Positions 11,612-22,337 of a stretch of DNA of 64,000 nucleotides are shown piece after piece. Source of the stretch: Scytalidium lignicola (Eukaryota; Ascomycota; Leotiomycetes). Positions within the stretch are counted from its first letter, which is position 1, and every line of letters begins with the position of its first letter. Below the pieces are notes generated by a model that was not told where the DNA came from, ran no database searches, and was given only the letters and a program-made list of their open reading frames with translations. Location: positions 102,650 through 166,649 of the forward strand of contig NCSJ02000058.1 of the NCBI GenBank assembly GCA_002812745.2, in the 5' to 3' direction. A program made the translations under genes and the position numbers.

Positions 11612-12943
11612 CGGATCTTTGAGTTCAATTCAATAACGCGTTGAATGAATGAAAATGTGAAAAGTCGTAGGAATGAGCGTTGATGTGGAAGTTTAAAGGA
11701 GTGTTTTGTGTTGACGCGTGGCAGAAAGAGTTGAGAAGTTGAGGGAGAAGTGTGGAAGGAGCAAGGTTGGCGGGACTGGATCGCTATCACCCCATATTCC
11801 TTCCCACTTGCAGTGCAATTTACCACTAGGTATAAAGAAACGCCTGAGGATATAGACAAACAGAGGAATGAGTGGTTTGTATTTTCCCTTTCACTTAAAA
11901 TTCCCTTCTATATGGAAACCTTAGCTGATACGAGCTTCACTTCCATTTTTTTGAAATTGGAAAAGGGTACTACAGGAAAAGACTATGGTCGATATGCGGG
12001 ATCTTTTCTAAAAGGAAATATATGACATGCACAACATGTTGTAATGTACCTCGTAACATGGCCCGATCCAAAAGAGCGAGTTTTAATCAAGAAGCTACTG
12101 GTAGAAGATATAACTTACATGTGTATCGTGGCCAATTACCTGGTATAAATTTCTATAAGACTCAAGAATTAATATAAACAGGATAGACGATGATTTTGAG
12201 TGGAAGTGGGCCAAACTCATGGATCAAACTTTTAAAGATTTTGTTTCCAAACTCTAGTCATTGGGCCTTAAAACAGTAAATATATGTCACAGCCGCAATG
12301 AGATAACGGTGATTGATCGTTTTTGAACGTCTTACCGTTCTCTAATTATGGCACTCGCTAGTGGGAAATTCAAACAGTTAAAGGAAAGCAGAGAGCAGGA
12401 AAAGAGACAATGTGTAGGATAGCACAAGAGATTGGATGAAGCCAGTACACAACTATTCCGCAACTCATTTATGGGAAAGTGAACACAGCGGTTGTACTTC
12501 GGTCCTTTGACCTCAAGGTACCTGTTAAGAGAGAGCCAAGTAGTACTAAGATTTTGGCAAAAGCCATACCTGAGATTAAATTGTACAGACCAATCACGTC
12601 TATGTCAAAATATTAGCATATCATAGAAGTGGCATAGTTTTAGTGTTTGTTAGATGGATAGTAAGGCAACGAGGAAAGGAAGACACTTACACTAGTGATT
12701 GCGTGGCGCATGAGACGTTACACTTTCGTTGTACTTGTTAGGCTGGGGCTGTAAAGTGATCATTTTCTCTCTCTTCTGATGTTACTGTAGGTGAAGGTAG
12801 GAGGTAAGGCAACGAGGACGGGAGAACTAGGCCCCAAGCAGCGCCCCGGAGAAGCTGGAGGGTTAAACTGTGGTCAACACCTGCGGACAGCTTATCCAAT
12901 TTCACTCTGGAGTTGGTGAATTTCCTCCCCCTTGCCTTTAATA
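11612..12943. other. Intergenic region
   Basis: Promoter of the preceding minus-strand gene and 3' flank of the F-box-like gene. A 91-codon frame at 11750-12025 has no recognisable motif and is not called. No RNA gene or repeat is seen. Confidence 0.4.
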
Positions 12944-14494
12944 TTAGAGCGATCTTATCTCCATCTGCTTTTGCTGCAAAGATATCGCGTTCAGCAACCT
13001 CCCTTTCAGAACCAAATAGGAAAGGACAGATATGTAGCCCTCCATAAGATCTGTCTCTAGGTGAATCTGCTCTGTCTGAAGCTCGTGGTAATCGCTGTGC
13101 TCACTTGCTACAATCCTCCAGGACTCCTTTTCCTGTGTGCCAAGCTGGCCGAGCCAAGTACTCAGCAACTGGATTCTTGGTTGATTTATTCGTCTTTCAT
13201 ATCGGAATATGCACGCATATCCCTCTCCACCGTTCCATAGTTCCATGACTTCAAGCTGTGGCATCCTTTGCGCTGCTAGTGCTGCGGTCTGGATCAGCTG
13301 ATTGTAGTCCGCGGGGTTAAGGAAGAGAGAAGTAAGAGACAGGTACTTCAAGTTCTTCCACTTTACTTCGTTCTTATATTTTGGATTCGCCCCAGGCCAG
13401 AAAGCATAAAAGAAGTCCTTAGCATCAACGTTGATGGAGGCATGCAGGTCTTCAAAATTCCGACTGGACCTTGCAAGATCTTCACCCAGAAGAGTGTTAC
13501 GCTCTGGCTCAGTCTCTAGTTCAGTCTCCTCATCGTCGGATTCAATGTAGTCCTCAAATATAGCTACTTTTCTCAGACTTCGCCTGTATTTAAACACATC
13601 GAGAAACAAAATATTATTTTCATCATCTCGTGTTTTCCGGCCAGAGTAATGTTTCGTATTGATTCCACGCCATGCTTCGTAGGTAAAGTTCTCGAGTTGA
13701 GTTAGAGACTTGATAATCGGCTGTAAGGCCTTGGATACTGAAAACGCTCGATAGAACTGTCGACGAATAACAAGCGTCTTAACCAGCCTCAGCTTAGGCA
13801 GTGTCCGCATCTTCCTAGCAGATTGTGCACGTAAGTTGAACTTCAAACCGTCAGGGTGCCCAAAGACTCTCATTTTGTCACCTTCGCTTATCCATTGCAC
13901 TCGTAACCCATCCCCCCAACCATGAGTAGGGTCATGAGGTTGCTCCTTGTAGCCATCTTCATTTCTACTCCATGCAGTATCATTGATTCGACTGTCTAAT
14001 TCTTTGAAAAGATGTTTTGAGTCGCTTGGAGAATGAGCACTTAGCTCTAGTGTTAGTCCTTTCTCATCAAACTCCCTTTTCTTTTGCCAGGTAGATAAAA
14101 TAGCAAAGAGATCCCAAAGTGCGTTAGTAAAGATAGAGTTGTTTCTATTAATCTCCACAGTCGATTCTGGCTTATTGCACAATCTACAGTCGTACTCGGG
14201 AAGCTCCAACCGCAGCCAGATCCATTGCAAAAAGAACCTTCGCTGACCTTGTACGATACTGTTGAATTCGGGGAGGTCTGATTGATGTAAAGTGAGAGTC
14301 CTAAAGTTTCTTCGCTCGAAAAAGTACTGCCACTCTCGACAGACAGTCGCGTAGGCTGACAGGATATGATACCGTGGTGGAATTGTTGTTTCCTCATTTA
14401 GATTTGCTAATAATAATCCGAGAACAATCGTTCGTAATTCCGGTGGTAGATATTCCCAGTAAAATGTCGAGTTCTGATAGGACTGGGGAGACAT
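12944..14494 (-). CDS. F-box-like protein of unknown target
   Basis: Open frame of 563 codons from 14635; the likelier start is Met48 at 14494 because the preceding residues are Cys-rich and unlike the rest. That gives about 516 aa. It begins with a degenerate F-box-like helix bundle (WEYLPPELRTIVLGLLL, then VCREWQYFFERRNFRTL). The remainder resembles the long, leucine-patterned region of the F-box proteins that are abundant in Leotiomycetes, with an acidic patch (ESDDEETELETEPE) in the middle. F-box proteins usually recruit substrates to SCF ubiquitin ligases. No target can be read from the sequence. No intron is needed. Confidence 0.65.
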   Translation of the reverse strand: MSPQSYQNSTFYWEYLPPELRTIVLGLLLANLNEETTIPPRYHILSAYATVCREWQYFFERRNFRTLTLHQSDLPEFNSIVQGQRRFFLQWIWLRLELPEYDCRLCNKPESTVEINRNNSIFTNALWDLFAILSTWQKKREFDEKGLTLELSAHSPSDSKHLFKELDSRINDTAWSRNEDGYKEQPHDPTHGWGDGLRVQWISEGDKMRVFGHPDGLKFNLRAQSARKMRTLPKLRLVKTLVIRRQFYRAFSVSKALQPIIKSLTQLENFTYEAWRGINTKHYSGRKTRDDENNILFLDVFKYRRSLRKVAIFEDYIESDDEETELETEPERNTLLGEDLARSSRNFEDLHASINVDAKDFFYAFWPGANPKYKNEVKWKNLKYLSLTSLFLNPADYNQLIQTAALAAQRMPQLEVMELWNGGEGYACIFRYERRINQPRIQLLSTWLGQLGTQEKESWRIVASEHSDYHELQTEQIHLETDLMEGYISVLSYLVLKGRLLNAISLQQKQMEIRSL

Positions 14495-15490
14495 CCTGCT
14501 TTTTAGTGATCGCACGTAAGAAGTAAGACTTGCATTGAACTTCCAACAGGCAGAGGCATCACACATCCATGTTGTTATGGATGCAATGTAGCAGCTGCAC
14601 GACATCCTTTCGATATAGGTGTTGGAAACGTCCACGGTCTTGAAGTTCCCTGGAAACTTTGTAGTGAGTACATTAACCTGGATTCATCAAGAAAACAGCA
14701 TTTTAAATATAGTTATTAACCTTGATGACCACTGATGCAAGCCATCCAGGTGTCCAAAGCTCATGGCGTTAATGTCTAATTATAGCTGTTCCGGTGCAAA
14801 CACGAATTCTCCCAATTTACAAAACTCGCGCATGGGAAGAACTCGGTTTGTGATACAGATTCATCTTCTGATATAATTCATTCATGTATATCTCTTGACT
14901 TTAGTCGTACCATGACTAAACTCAAGCATAAGGTTCTTGAAATGACCTATGATGGGCACAGGATGTTTGTCCAGAGTGCTAAGGTACTAATTCTAAACTT
15001 AGAATTAGAGCCGGTAGCTTCTTATTTCTAGTTTCGTACCTATAGGATGTTATGCACTGTAAATCCTTTAATCATAGGACACTCTAGTACCATGGTCGCG
15101 TATATTCATAGCGCCTTTCATTGAGGTTGCACGCGCAAAGGGAAAGACAGCGACAAGCCGAGCAGCTACGTATGCCAAGGTTTGGCTGATGCCAAATTGA
15201 GATAAAATTGAGACACTAGAATTGAAACCAGCAACTTTTGAGCTTGGCTGGATAGCCTCAAGTGGGGAGGTGGTAGACATCTTTTCGTGAAGAGACGCGA
15301 TGCTTCTGATAGACGACATGGTTGCGCCGCTGGCTGGTCCTTTGCAGACCGATTGGATGACGAATGCAGCTGCGTGCGTCATCCCGCCAGGCTTCAAGAT
15401 TCCCGAGGCGATTAGGTGCTGACGATATAAACAGTGAATGTCAACTATCAACGTTTGCTCTCTACAAAAATTTTCTACCTTGTCACAAAC
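14495..15490. other. Intergenic region
   Basis: Between divergent genes. A 145-codon minus-strand frame at 15068-15505 overlaps the next gene's start by 15 bases and has a Gly/Ala-rich middle, but I could not place it in a family and it is not called. Confidence 0.35.
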
Positions 15491-16435
15491 ATGCCAGATG
15501 CACAAATAAATGCCTCAATTGTCCTGCAACCCATTAGAAGGGTTGTCAGCGCTTCCTGGCTGTATCCATTCAAGGGTATCTGGTACTTTTTCGCCCATCG
15601 GGAGTTCTGGCCTCTTTTTGGCAGAAGGTTGATACCCTTGACCATTACGTCCATCGTAGTTCTTGGGTTCTTGTTTACCTTTACATACTTGCCTCAAGTT
15701 GCCTTTCTGGCTCTCTTCCATGGTCCCGGAGCATGGTTCAATGCCGTGTTTCTTGTTCTCGGTGAAGGGCAAGTCTTGATTGCGCTTCTTTTCGAAGCTC
15801 TCCTGGTAGATGAGACGCTTGTTGATATATTCGATGTACGACTCCCCTATTTTAAATCGGAAGCTGGAACTAATTTAGTTTTCAAAGGCAACACTCATCC
15901 GTGAGGGCTTGATCGATCTCGTTTCTCCTTCTCGAATCCTTCATCATGAAGCGCCAAATTCAGTGAAGATGCTTGGCAAGCCAACAACATCTGCAGTCTA
16001 CGCCCCCTTCTCTTTCCGCCAGATAATCGAATTTATTTTCTTCCTTCCACTCAATTTCATCCCTGTTGTGGGAACACCAGCCTTTCTCATATTAACTGGT
16101 GCTCGGGCGGGTCCTTTTCATCATTGGAGGTATTTCAAGCTACGAGGTCTTACAAAGAAGGAGCGTAATAATGAGATAAAACAAAGGCGTTTGAAATATA
16201 CCTGGTTTGGTTTATTCTCAATTATTTCTTTAAGAATTACTAACGAACTTGCAGGTTTGGGACCGTATCTCTCATTTTACAACTTGTACCTGTTTTATCG
16301 ATGCTCTTTCTCTTAACTTCAGCAGCTGGCTCCGCATTATGGGCTGTGAAGTTGGAAGAACAGAAGAGGTTGATTGAAGAAGCAGTTGTAGTAGATGTCG
16401 AATCGCAACCTCCTTATACTGATAGTCCCAGGTAG
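15491..16435 (+). CDS. EI24-domain membrane protein of the Rrt8/Lds1/Lds2 family
   Basis: Three exons, 15491-15835, 15888-16204 and 16255-16435, give 280 aa. The second intron has an unusual GTTTGG donor but a perfect TACTAAC branch site. Without that splice the frame runs into a stop; with it the family motif YTWFGTVSLILQLVPVLSM is restored, followed by AAGSALWAVKLEEQ. About four to five hydrophobic segments (ITSIVVLGFLFTF, NAVFLVLGEGQVLIALLFE, IIEFIFFLPLNFIPVVGTP, VPVLSMLFLLTSAAG) fit the EI24 fold. Yeast relatives sit on lipid droplets or the prospore membrane and help build the outer spore wall. The same role here is inference. The start was chosen at 15491, not the ATG at 15434, because homologous sequence begins there. 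Confidence 0.85.
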
Positions 16436-16949
16436 ATGAACAACAAGATAGATATATACCTTTAAAGTATGAGGATTGAATTATCAACTATATTCCTTCA
16501 GCAACTATATACAGCAGCTGCAAGGTTAAATTAATATATTTGTTGGTTCTGGGTTAGCAAATGCAAGAGTGTATATTATCACGTTTGCGGAGACTATGAT
16601 GAGTTGAGGATGTCGATTCTGCAACCATCCGGACCACAAGACAATAACTACGGTAATGAGAGTCCTAATTTTTGGGGAGCGAGGGTAAGGTCTACGGCTT
16701 TTCGGGGTGATTTATGTTTAGATATCTCTGGATTCCTTATTAATATGACTTTACGGTTTCCATTTGCATCAATAAAGGGAAGGTAGGTTCCGCTTTATTT
16801 TCACGGACTGTCGTATTATACCGGTATTACTTAACTACAGTTTTGATTTCTCAGAACTAGAAGTATGAATTCTATTGTGTCAAATATACCTTTTCTTTTC
16901 TTCTATTTGCCACGATGTTAACGTCTACGAAGATTAAACTATTCTTTCA
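16436..16949. other. Intergenic region
   Basis: 3' flank of the EI24 gene and, towards the right end, possible leftover upstream sequence of the decayed esterase. No gene is recognised. Confidence 0.35.
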
Positions 16950-17395
16950 CGTTCTTTTGTTTGTGAATGAAAGCCACAAATGCCTTTTCGAGTCAATATC
17001 CCTCGACTTTGGACTCGCAGTTGGTTTTATTTTGTGCAGTCTTTGCAGCCGTCGGAGCACTTGTTCAAGTGACAAATCTATTTGGCACCAATCCAACAAA
17101 TGTACATTGGGTGTCATGGGTCAGCTCAAGCAGCCTTCACTGGAACACAACTGGCTGATAAATATGGCTACATAATGGTGTCTCTAAGCTCTCCAACGCT
17201 GCTGATATGTACTAGGGTGTATCTTCAAAGCAGACATCATCCACAACGGTGGAGAAGATTTATTAGGAATACTCTTTGTGGTCAAATATACCTTGGCAAA
17301 GTACAATGGAGACCTAGACCGAGTCTTCATAATGGGAAGCTCTCCTGGGTTCATAACTGATATTTTCACGACACTGCGGGTAATACTTCTAGTCT
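16950..17395 (+). pseudogene. Decayed secreted CE1 esterase (acetylxylan/feruloyl esterase type)
   Basis: Pieces of a carbohydrate esterase family 1 enzyme are spread over different forward frames. In order: signal-peptide-like FCAVFAAVGALVQVTN and GTNPTNV from about 17030, AAFTGTQLADKYGYI near 17130-17175, then HNGGEDLLG and VVKYTLAKYNGDLDRVFI up to GSSPG at 17335-17349. The GxSxG nucleophile Ser codon survives at 17341-17343. Intact relatives carry a block between GTNPTNV and the FTGT motif which is missing here, and the frame changes at least twice. The catalytic Asp/His part is absent. The active enzyme would cut acyl groups from plant xylan outside the cell; this copy cannot make it. An alternative of unusual introns is unlikely because blocks are missing. 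Confidence 0.72.
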
Positions 17396-18084
17396 CGGAG
17401 TCTGCACGAGGGGAACGAGCAATGGACTGGTGGGACTGTATGTGTTTCTGGGCTGACTTACATTGTTTTGAATCACTATTACTCACAATATTTGTAAGAG
17501 TGCCAGTCTGGCACGATTGTGTTTGCATAAACTTGCAATACTGTCTCATCCAAATGACGTGGCATTGATAGAAAGACGAAATTGTGTTAAGAATAAACTT
17601 AAAAAACCCAACAACTAATTTTAATGCCAGAGACTGGCTTTGTACTTGGGATATTTGATCGGTCCCATATATCCCAGATATAAGCACTTTTATTACTAGC
17701 TATCTTGATTAAATTGACTAAACGCCCTCATCTGATCATCCCCCCGGATCGGGTGAAAGAGAGTCCTTTGAATATCCTGAACTACATACGCCTTCCCCTG
17801 TAACAAAAATCCCACCCTTGAACAATCCTACTGCTAGCTATCTAAGCAGGAAAGTAGAAGCATCCATGGGTAGAAATATCTTCCGGTTTGAAACATCTCA
17901 CACGAGCTTTTCGTGTAAGCCCAAAACAAGGCAAATATATATACTTAGATTTCCCCGAATTATAGTCATCAGGTCATGAATGCCCCTAGTTTCCCGACTC
18001 TATCCGATCAATCATTAATCTCATCAGAGGACCAGATCCAGAACGCCGAACCCAGTAAACATTTTAAATCGATACAGCAGCAAC
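17396..18084. other. Intergenic region
   Basis: Just after the esterase remnant, one frame reads CTRGTSNGLVGLY, faintly like C-terminal Cys repeats of secreted glucanases, but it is too short to call. The rest is 3' flank of the membrane protein gene. Confidence 0.3.
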
Positions 18085-19748
18085 TCACACATCCAACATA
18101 GACCTCACCTTCTGCGGTGGTACTCCCGTTAATGTAGCTGCACTATTAGTACTCCCGCTCCTCTCACTAGTAGGAGGTCTTAGCCCACTACCACTAGAAT
18201 TCTCAATCGTTGCGGAGCGCCCCCTGACAGGAGTATCGGTGAACCGATCATCATTGATCGCACCCCCCTCCTGCTTTGCCGCAGATGCACCAGTAGGAAA
18301 GAGCAAATCTGCTGCAATTCTTACAGCAGTAAGGTCGTTATTCTTACCAGACCCATGCTTTTTGCTAACGGGCATATTGCCCATCTCAATATTACTATGG
18401 ACGTTCCTCGTTGTAGCCATACCACCTCCAATCTCACCCACATTCCTCGCAATCTGTTCATGGACACTCAAGTTTTGGTTGGGGTAATTCAACAGTCGCC
18501 ACCAATGCGGCTTCTTTATAATACCTAACTCGGCATCGATCTCCGCTCCACGAATCCGTCGTTGCCGCAGGAGCTCCTTGTCTTCATTCGGATCAATGTA
18601 CCCGTAGACTTCCATAACGATGAAGATAGCAGCTATAGGTGCCCAACCGAGCCCATACATGTAACCCAGTTCCGTGTCTAGTTTTAAGGGCGAGATACCA
18701 AAATCAAATACACAGGCTGTGAAGTATCCGATCATGAGAAGGGATAGCGGGAGTATGAGGATGAATTTGAACGGAGCGTACCGGATGAAGCCGGCGAGCC
18801 GGTTTAGGGGACCGCGATTGCGAGGGAGATAGTGTTTTATGCTGTGTCGCAGAGAAAAGACGACGGTGAGCCAGGAAACGAAGAGGAAGAAGGCTCCTGC
18901 TTTGAAGCGCACGTCGGTTGCAGCACGTTCTGCGATTGCATGCTGCTGGTCTGGGGAGCGTTGCTTTTCGATTGCACCCCAGGATCGCGGAACGACCATG
19001 AAGAAATCCTAAGAATAATGTTAGGTCTAACTGGTCAGGTTCAACCAAGATCGAACTGAAGATGTTGACATACCAGAAAAGCAAACAAGTAGAATATTAG
19101 CGGTAGATAGAATTCTACTTTGCTCCGTTTATCGTCCTGTCGAAGGATAAATGGGTCCGGATCCACCATCTGTCTCTCCTGCCAACTACCCCAGTGTCTG
19201 ACGCTCTCCCAGACGACTGCCATGGTGGTCGGCAGCATCAGAACCCAAAAAAAGTTGGCTAGGACGATGGGAAGCTCAGGTAGGTAGTATCTATCTACAT
19301 CTATACCGGAGATCCCGCTGATCATACCAAATGCCGCTGTCGCCAACATCCAGTACCATTGCCATCTCCGGCCGATGGCGTGGAAACGCTTCTCCTGAGG
19401 AAGAAACATGCGACCGTGTTTGCGCAGGTTGATGAAAGTAAACATGATGCTCGCCGCAAAGAAGGAGGCGAAGAAGATGCCGATGGCGCCTCGTGTTTTG
19501 ATCGGCTCGATGGCGGAATAGCATGTTGTGCTGTTGAGGAAGGTGCCATTCTGTAGAAGGACGGGTGTGTATGGCTCGAAGATGAGGAGGCAGCGGCTGC
19601 CATTTGAAAATGTACCATTGGAATAGTATGTGTAATTCCAGTGCTGCAGTGTTGTTAAATTCCAGTGGATACCGGCGATAACTGTGTCGCTGGAGTTGTC
19701 GCCGCCGGGGAATGCGAGCAGCTCTCGTACGTTGATGAGTTCGTGCAT
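18085..19748 (-). CDS. Multi-pass membrane protein (DUF2434-like)
   Basis: Two exons, 19748-19074 and 19008-18085, with donor GTATGT and acceptor TTCTTAG. Phase 0 joining gives 532 aa. The N-terminal segment has several N-x-S/T sites (WNLT, YNGT-like, FSNGS, LNST) and looks extracytoplasmic. About seven hydrophobic helices follow between residues 85 and 370, including GIFFASFFAASIMFTF, WYWMLATAAFGMISG and FILILPLSLLMIGYF. The last 130 residues are hydrophilic and Ser/Gly-rich, as in a cytosolic tail. The overall pattern resembles the fungal DUF2434 family, whose function is unknown; the family name is from memory of the pattern and should be checked. No catalytic motif is seen. Confidence 0.78.
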
Positions 19749-20470
19749 GATGACGAAATGACGCCTGGCGAAATAGGTTGTTGAACTTGAACGGCCAGCG
19801 ATGAATCAACCAATGTATTGTTTTAGTGCAGTCATCTGCAGAAACTCACTTCTGAGATGGCTAGAGTTTGCTGATAGCTAGAGGATACTAATGGTTCGTG
19901 GGGAGAAATGGAGAAGAAGCCGTTGAAGGAGAGAAAATATGGCGAGAGATGTAATCAGCGCCAAGATCCGGCTGCGATACCGTCCTGTAGGTCTGATAGG
20001 CTTTGGTAGCACCCCAGCCTTCCGCGAAATCCGGAGACTGGTTTTGGGGCGTGGATGTGAGGTAAGGCAGTAGGAGGATTTGCAGTGCCGTCCGGATGGT
20101 ATGGGCAGCTGTTGAAGAATGAATCCAATCCGATCCGTTGATGCGATATTGGCCTCAATATTATTAGCACGCATTCTTTTCTCTCTTTCGAAGGTGAAGT
20201 CATCTTCTCTTTAGTTATCCAGGCATCTGAGGCGGCGACCTCCTAGCCATATCTGGTAAGGCTCCCGCATTGAAGCTTTGGCAGGGATTGGAGTCCGTGC
20301 ACGCACGTATATTCTAAACCCCAAAGCTCCAAGTTCCACCAGGGAAAAGTACTTACGTACAATTGTCGCCAACACATATGCTTCCAACTACATCGTGGAG
20401 GCCATCAGTGTTTCAATTGCTCCTCCTACTGTTCTATGGCCCAATATAAGGCATCACCAAAAGCTTCAAG
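19749..20470. other. Divergent promoter region
   Basis: Shared upstream region of the minus-strand membrane protein and the plus-strand COG5 gene. No further gene is supported. Confidence 0.45.
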
Positions 20471-21856
20471 ATGACTACTGCAGAGGACGATGCCTCCTAT
20501 ATCGACTACGACACCTTTCTTGACCCCTCCTTCTCGGCCGCCTCATTCGCCAACTCCCTCGTCTTAGGAACAAATAACCCGAATGATACTCCTCTAGACC
20601 TCACGACGCCTCTTTCGCGGGTCCTTTTTGATGCTCAGGAAATAAATACACATATCGATACTCTCACCACAACCAATGCCTTGCCGCTCCTCGCGCACAC
20701 CCAAGAACAAACAGCGTCTAGTAAGAAGATACTACAGGAGGTAGATGCGCAGGTTGCCAGTTTGAATGATAACTACAAGAGGTTAGAGAAGGAGGTTTTG
20801 GTTCGGTATGAGACGGCTGAGGAAGTCAAAGCCGTTGCAGGGAGATTATGGGAGACAGTCCGGCTGGGAAGGGCGGTCGGACGATGTTTGCAACTGGGAC
20901 GACAACTCGAGATCCAGATATCAGAAATCACCGGTTCTAGTGGCACAAGCAGAGCCCAATCTCAGACGACTGCAAGGGAAGACCATCGAGCCTTAATACG
21001 TTCTACAAATACCTTGCTTACTCTTCGAGAGCTGTTCTCCAAGTCTAACCCGGGCGAAGAGGGAGAAGGCCTTGATAAAATCAACGTCATCTCTACCTTG
21101 CGAACAACTATCATCACCCAAGCAGAACGGACAGTCCTGTCTAAGGCTCAACAAATTATTCGTGAATTCTCCATGAGTAGTCTCTCATCGTCAACTAACG
21201 CAACCACAACACCAACATACAATCAAACAACTGAGACCAAATCCCGCACCACGTCCGCACTTCTTACCCTCTATCTACTCTCGCCATTACCTCCTGCGTC
21301 AGCTAAGCCGCAGAAATGGGAACCGGAGCTACTAATAAATGCGTTGCAAGACTATCTCCGTGCACAGCATTCCTCATCCCTTGCATCACTCGCCCGCGCT
21401 CTCGCAGCCCTTCCGACTCTGGAACGGACAACTCTCGAAGTCTCTGCTCGTTGCCAAAATATCATTGCTCTAGAAACCCTTCTTTCTTCCATCACACCGC
21501 CGGCGCATCCCCTTCTTCAAAATACAGCACATTCGGTTAGCGTATTCACACCACAACCGAACCTCTTGCAGCCTCTCCTTGCAAGTCTGGAGACTGGTTC
21601 GCTGCCTAGTTATTTCTGGCGATCTTTAGCGGGAAGTTTAACCAACAAAGTGCAGGAGATCATGATTAAGGGGGGATTAAATGCTCGGACGTTAAAAAGT
21701 AATCGAAATGCGGTTCGAGATATGATCAGAGAATGCGTTATTAAAGGGTGTTCTGCCCCTGCGGGAATAGGTGGTGGGAAAGAGAGGGGAGAGGGTGCTT
21801 GGGAAAGGGAGGCTGCTGTTATGGTTGGCAGCGTTATGGGCCCACTAGGCCGATGA
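20471..21856 (+). CDS. cog5: Conserved oligomeric Golgi complex subunit 5
   Basis: Single-exon 461 aa protein matching fungal COG5. It starts with the typical acidic DDASYIDYDTFLDPSF segment, then SFANSLVLGTN, and a helical N-terminal region of about residues 45-165 with coiled-coil character (EINTHIDTLTT, LNDNYKRLEKEVLVRYETAEEV, GRAVGRCLQLGRQL). COG5 is part of the eight-subunit tether that guides retrograde vesicles within the Golgi and so keeps glycosylation enzymes in place. The C-terminal half is less conserved and ends soon after a Gly-rich loop. Length suits fungal COG5, which is shorter than the animal protein. Confidence 0.85.
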   Translation: MTTAEDDASYIDYDTFLDPSFSAASFANSLVLGTNNPNDTPLDLTTPLSRVLFDAQEINTHIDTLTTTNALPLLAHTQEQTASSKKILQEVDAQVASLNDNYKRLEKEVLVRYETAEEVKAVAGRLWETVRLGRAVGRCLQLGRQLEIQISEITGSSGTSRAQSQTTAREDHRALIRSTNTLLTLRELFSKSNPGEEGEGLDKINVISTLRTTIITQAERTVLSKAQQIIREFSMSSLSSSTNATTTPTYNQTTETKSRTTSALLTLYLLSPLPPASAKPQKWEPELLINALQDYLRAQHSSSLASLARALAALPTLERTTLEVSARCQNIIALETLLSSITPPAHPLLQNTAHSVSVFTPQPNLLQPLLASLETGSLPSYFWRSLAGSLTNKVQEIMIKGGLNARTLKSNRNAVRDMIRECVIKGCSAPAGIGGGKERGEGAWEREAAVMVGSVMGPLGR

Positions 21857-21887
21857 TGGATGAAAGCTGAATGTAAAAGAAAGACCT

Positions 21888-22337
21888 GTGGGTTGGGATA
21901 TTATCTTGAGAGAACTAGATTTTGGTTTTTCATCGCCATCATTAGACCGCTACAGTAGTTTAGCCACTTCTTCTCATGATTTAGCAACCTGGTACTTGAC
22001 GAACACAACACTGGAAGGTCTTCACATGGTAGAAATCTTCCGAGGTGGAGGAAACAAAATCTCCTCTTGCGTGGATCTTCTATATTATACGGATGGAATA
22101 GTTGAATCACTTGGACAACTTCATTGGGACAAACATATTTCTCATGAAGTTTTTGTGCCTCTCCAAGTTGAGTACAACAGTATTAATGGAAAGCAGTATA
22201 TCAAGAATATCGAGGAGGGAACAGAATCTTCAGAGTTTGATATAGAGATTTATAGATGGCAAACGGTGCCCGAACGCGGGACAATAGTGTGGTAGTTTGG
22301 CAATTTAGGTAATAAGATTGCCATATACGATGGATGA
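21888..22337 (+). pseudogene. Remnant of an unrecognised protein with TGG-to-TAG stop
   Basis: Open frame with no ATG at its left end, coding for LRELDFGFSSPSLDRYSS and SSHDLATWYLTNT-like sequence and ending GTIVW then TAG at 22293-22295. The same frame continues as FGNLGNKIAIYDG to a stop at 22335-22337. TAG in place of a second Trp codon (TGG) would be a single G-to-A change. The left end has no start codon or obvious acceptor. I recall similar hypothetical proteins in Leotiomycetes ending in a WWFG motif, but the family has no known function. Only about 30 bases separate it from the COG5 stop codon, so it probably arrived or was truncated after insertion. Confidence 0.5.

Noticed and set aside
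15068..15505. 145-codon minus-strand frame with a Gly/Ala-rich middle
   Set aside because: Faintly like small IFI6/27-type proteins, but no clear motif, and it overlaps the EI24 gene start. Not enough to call.
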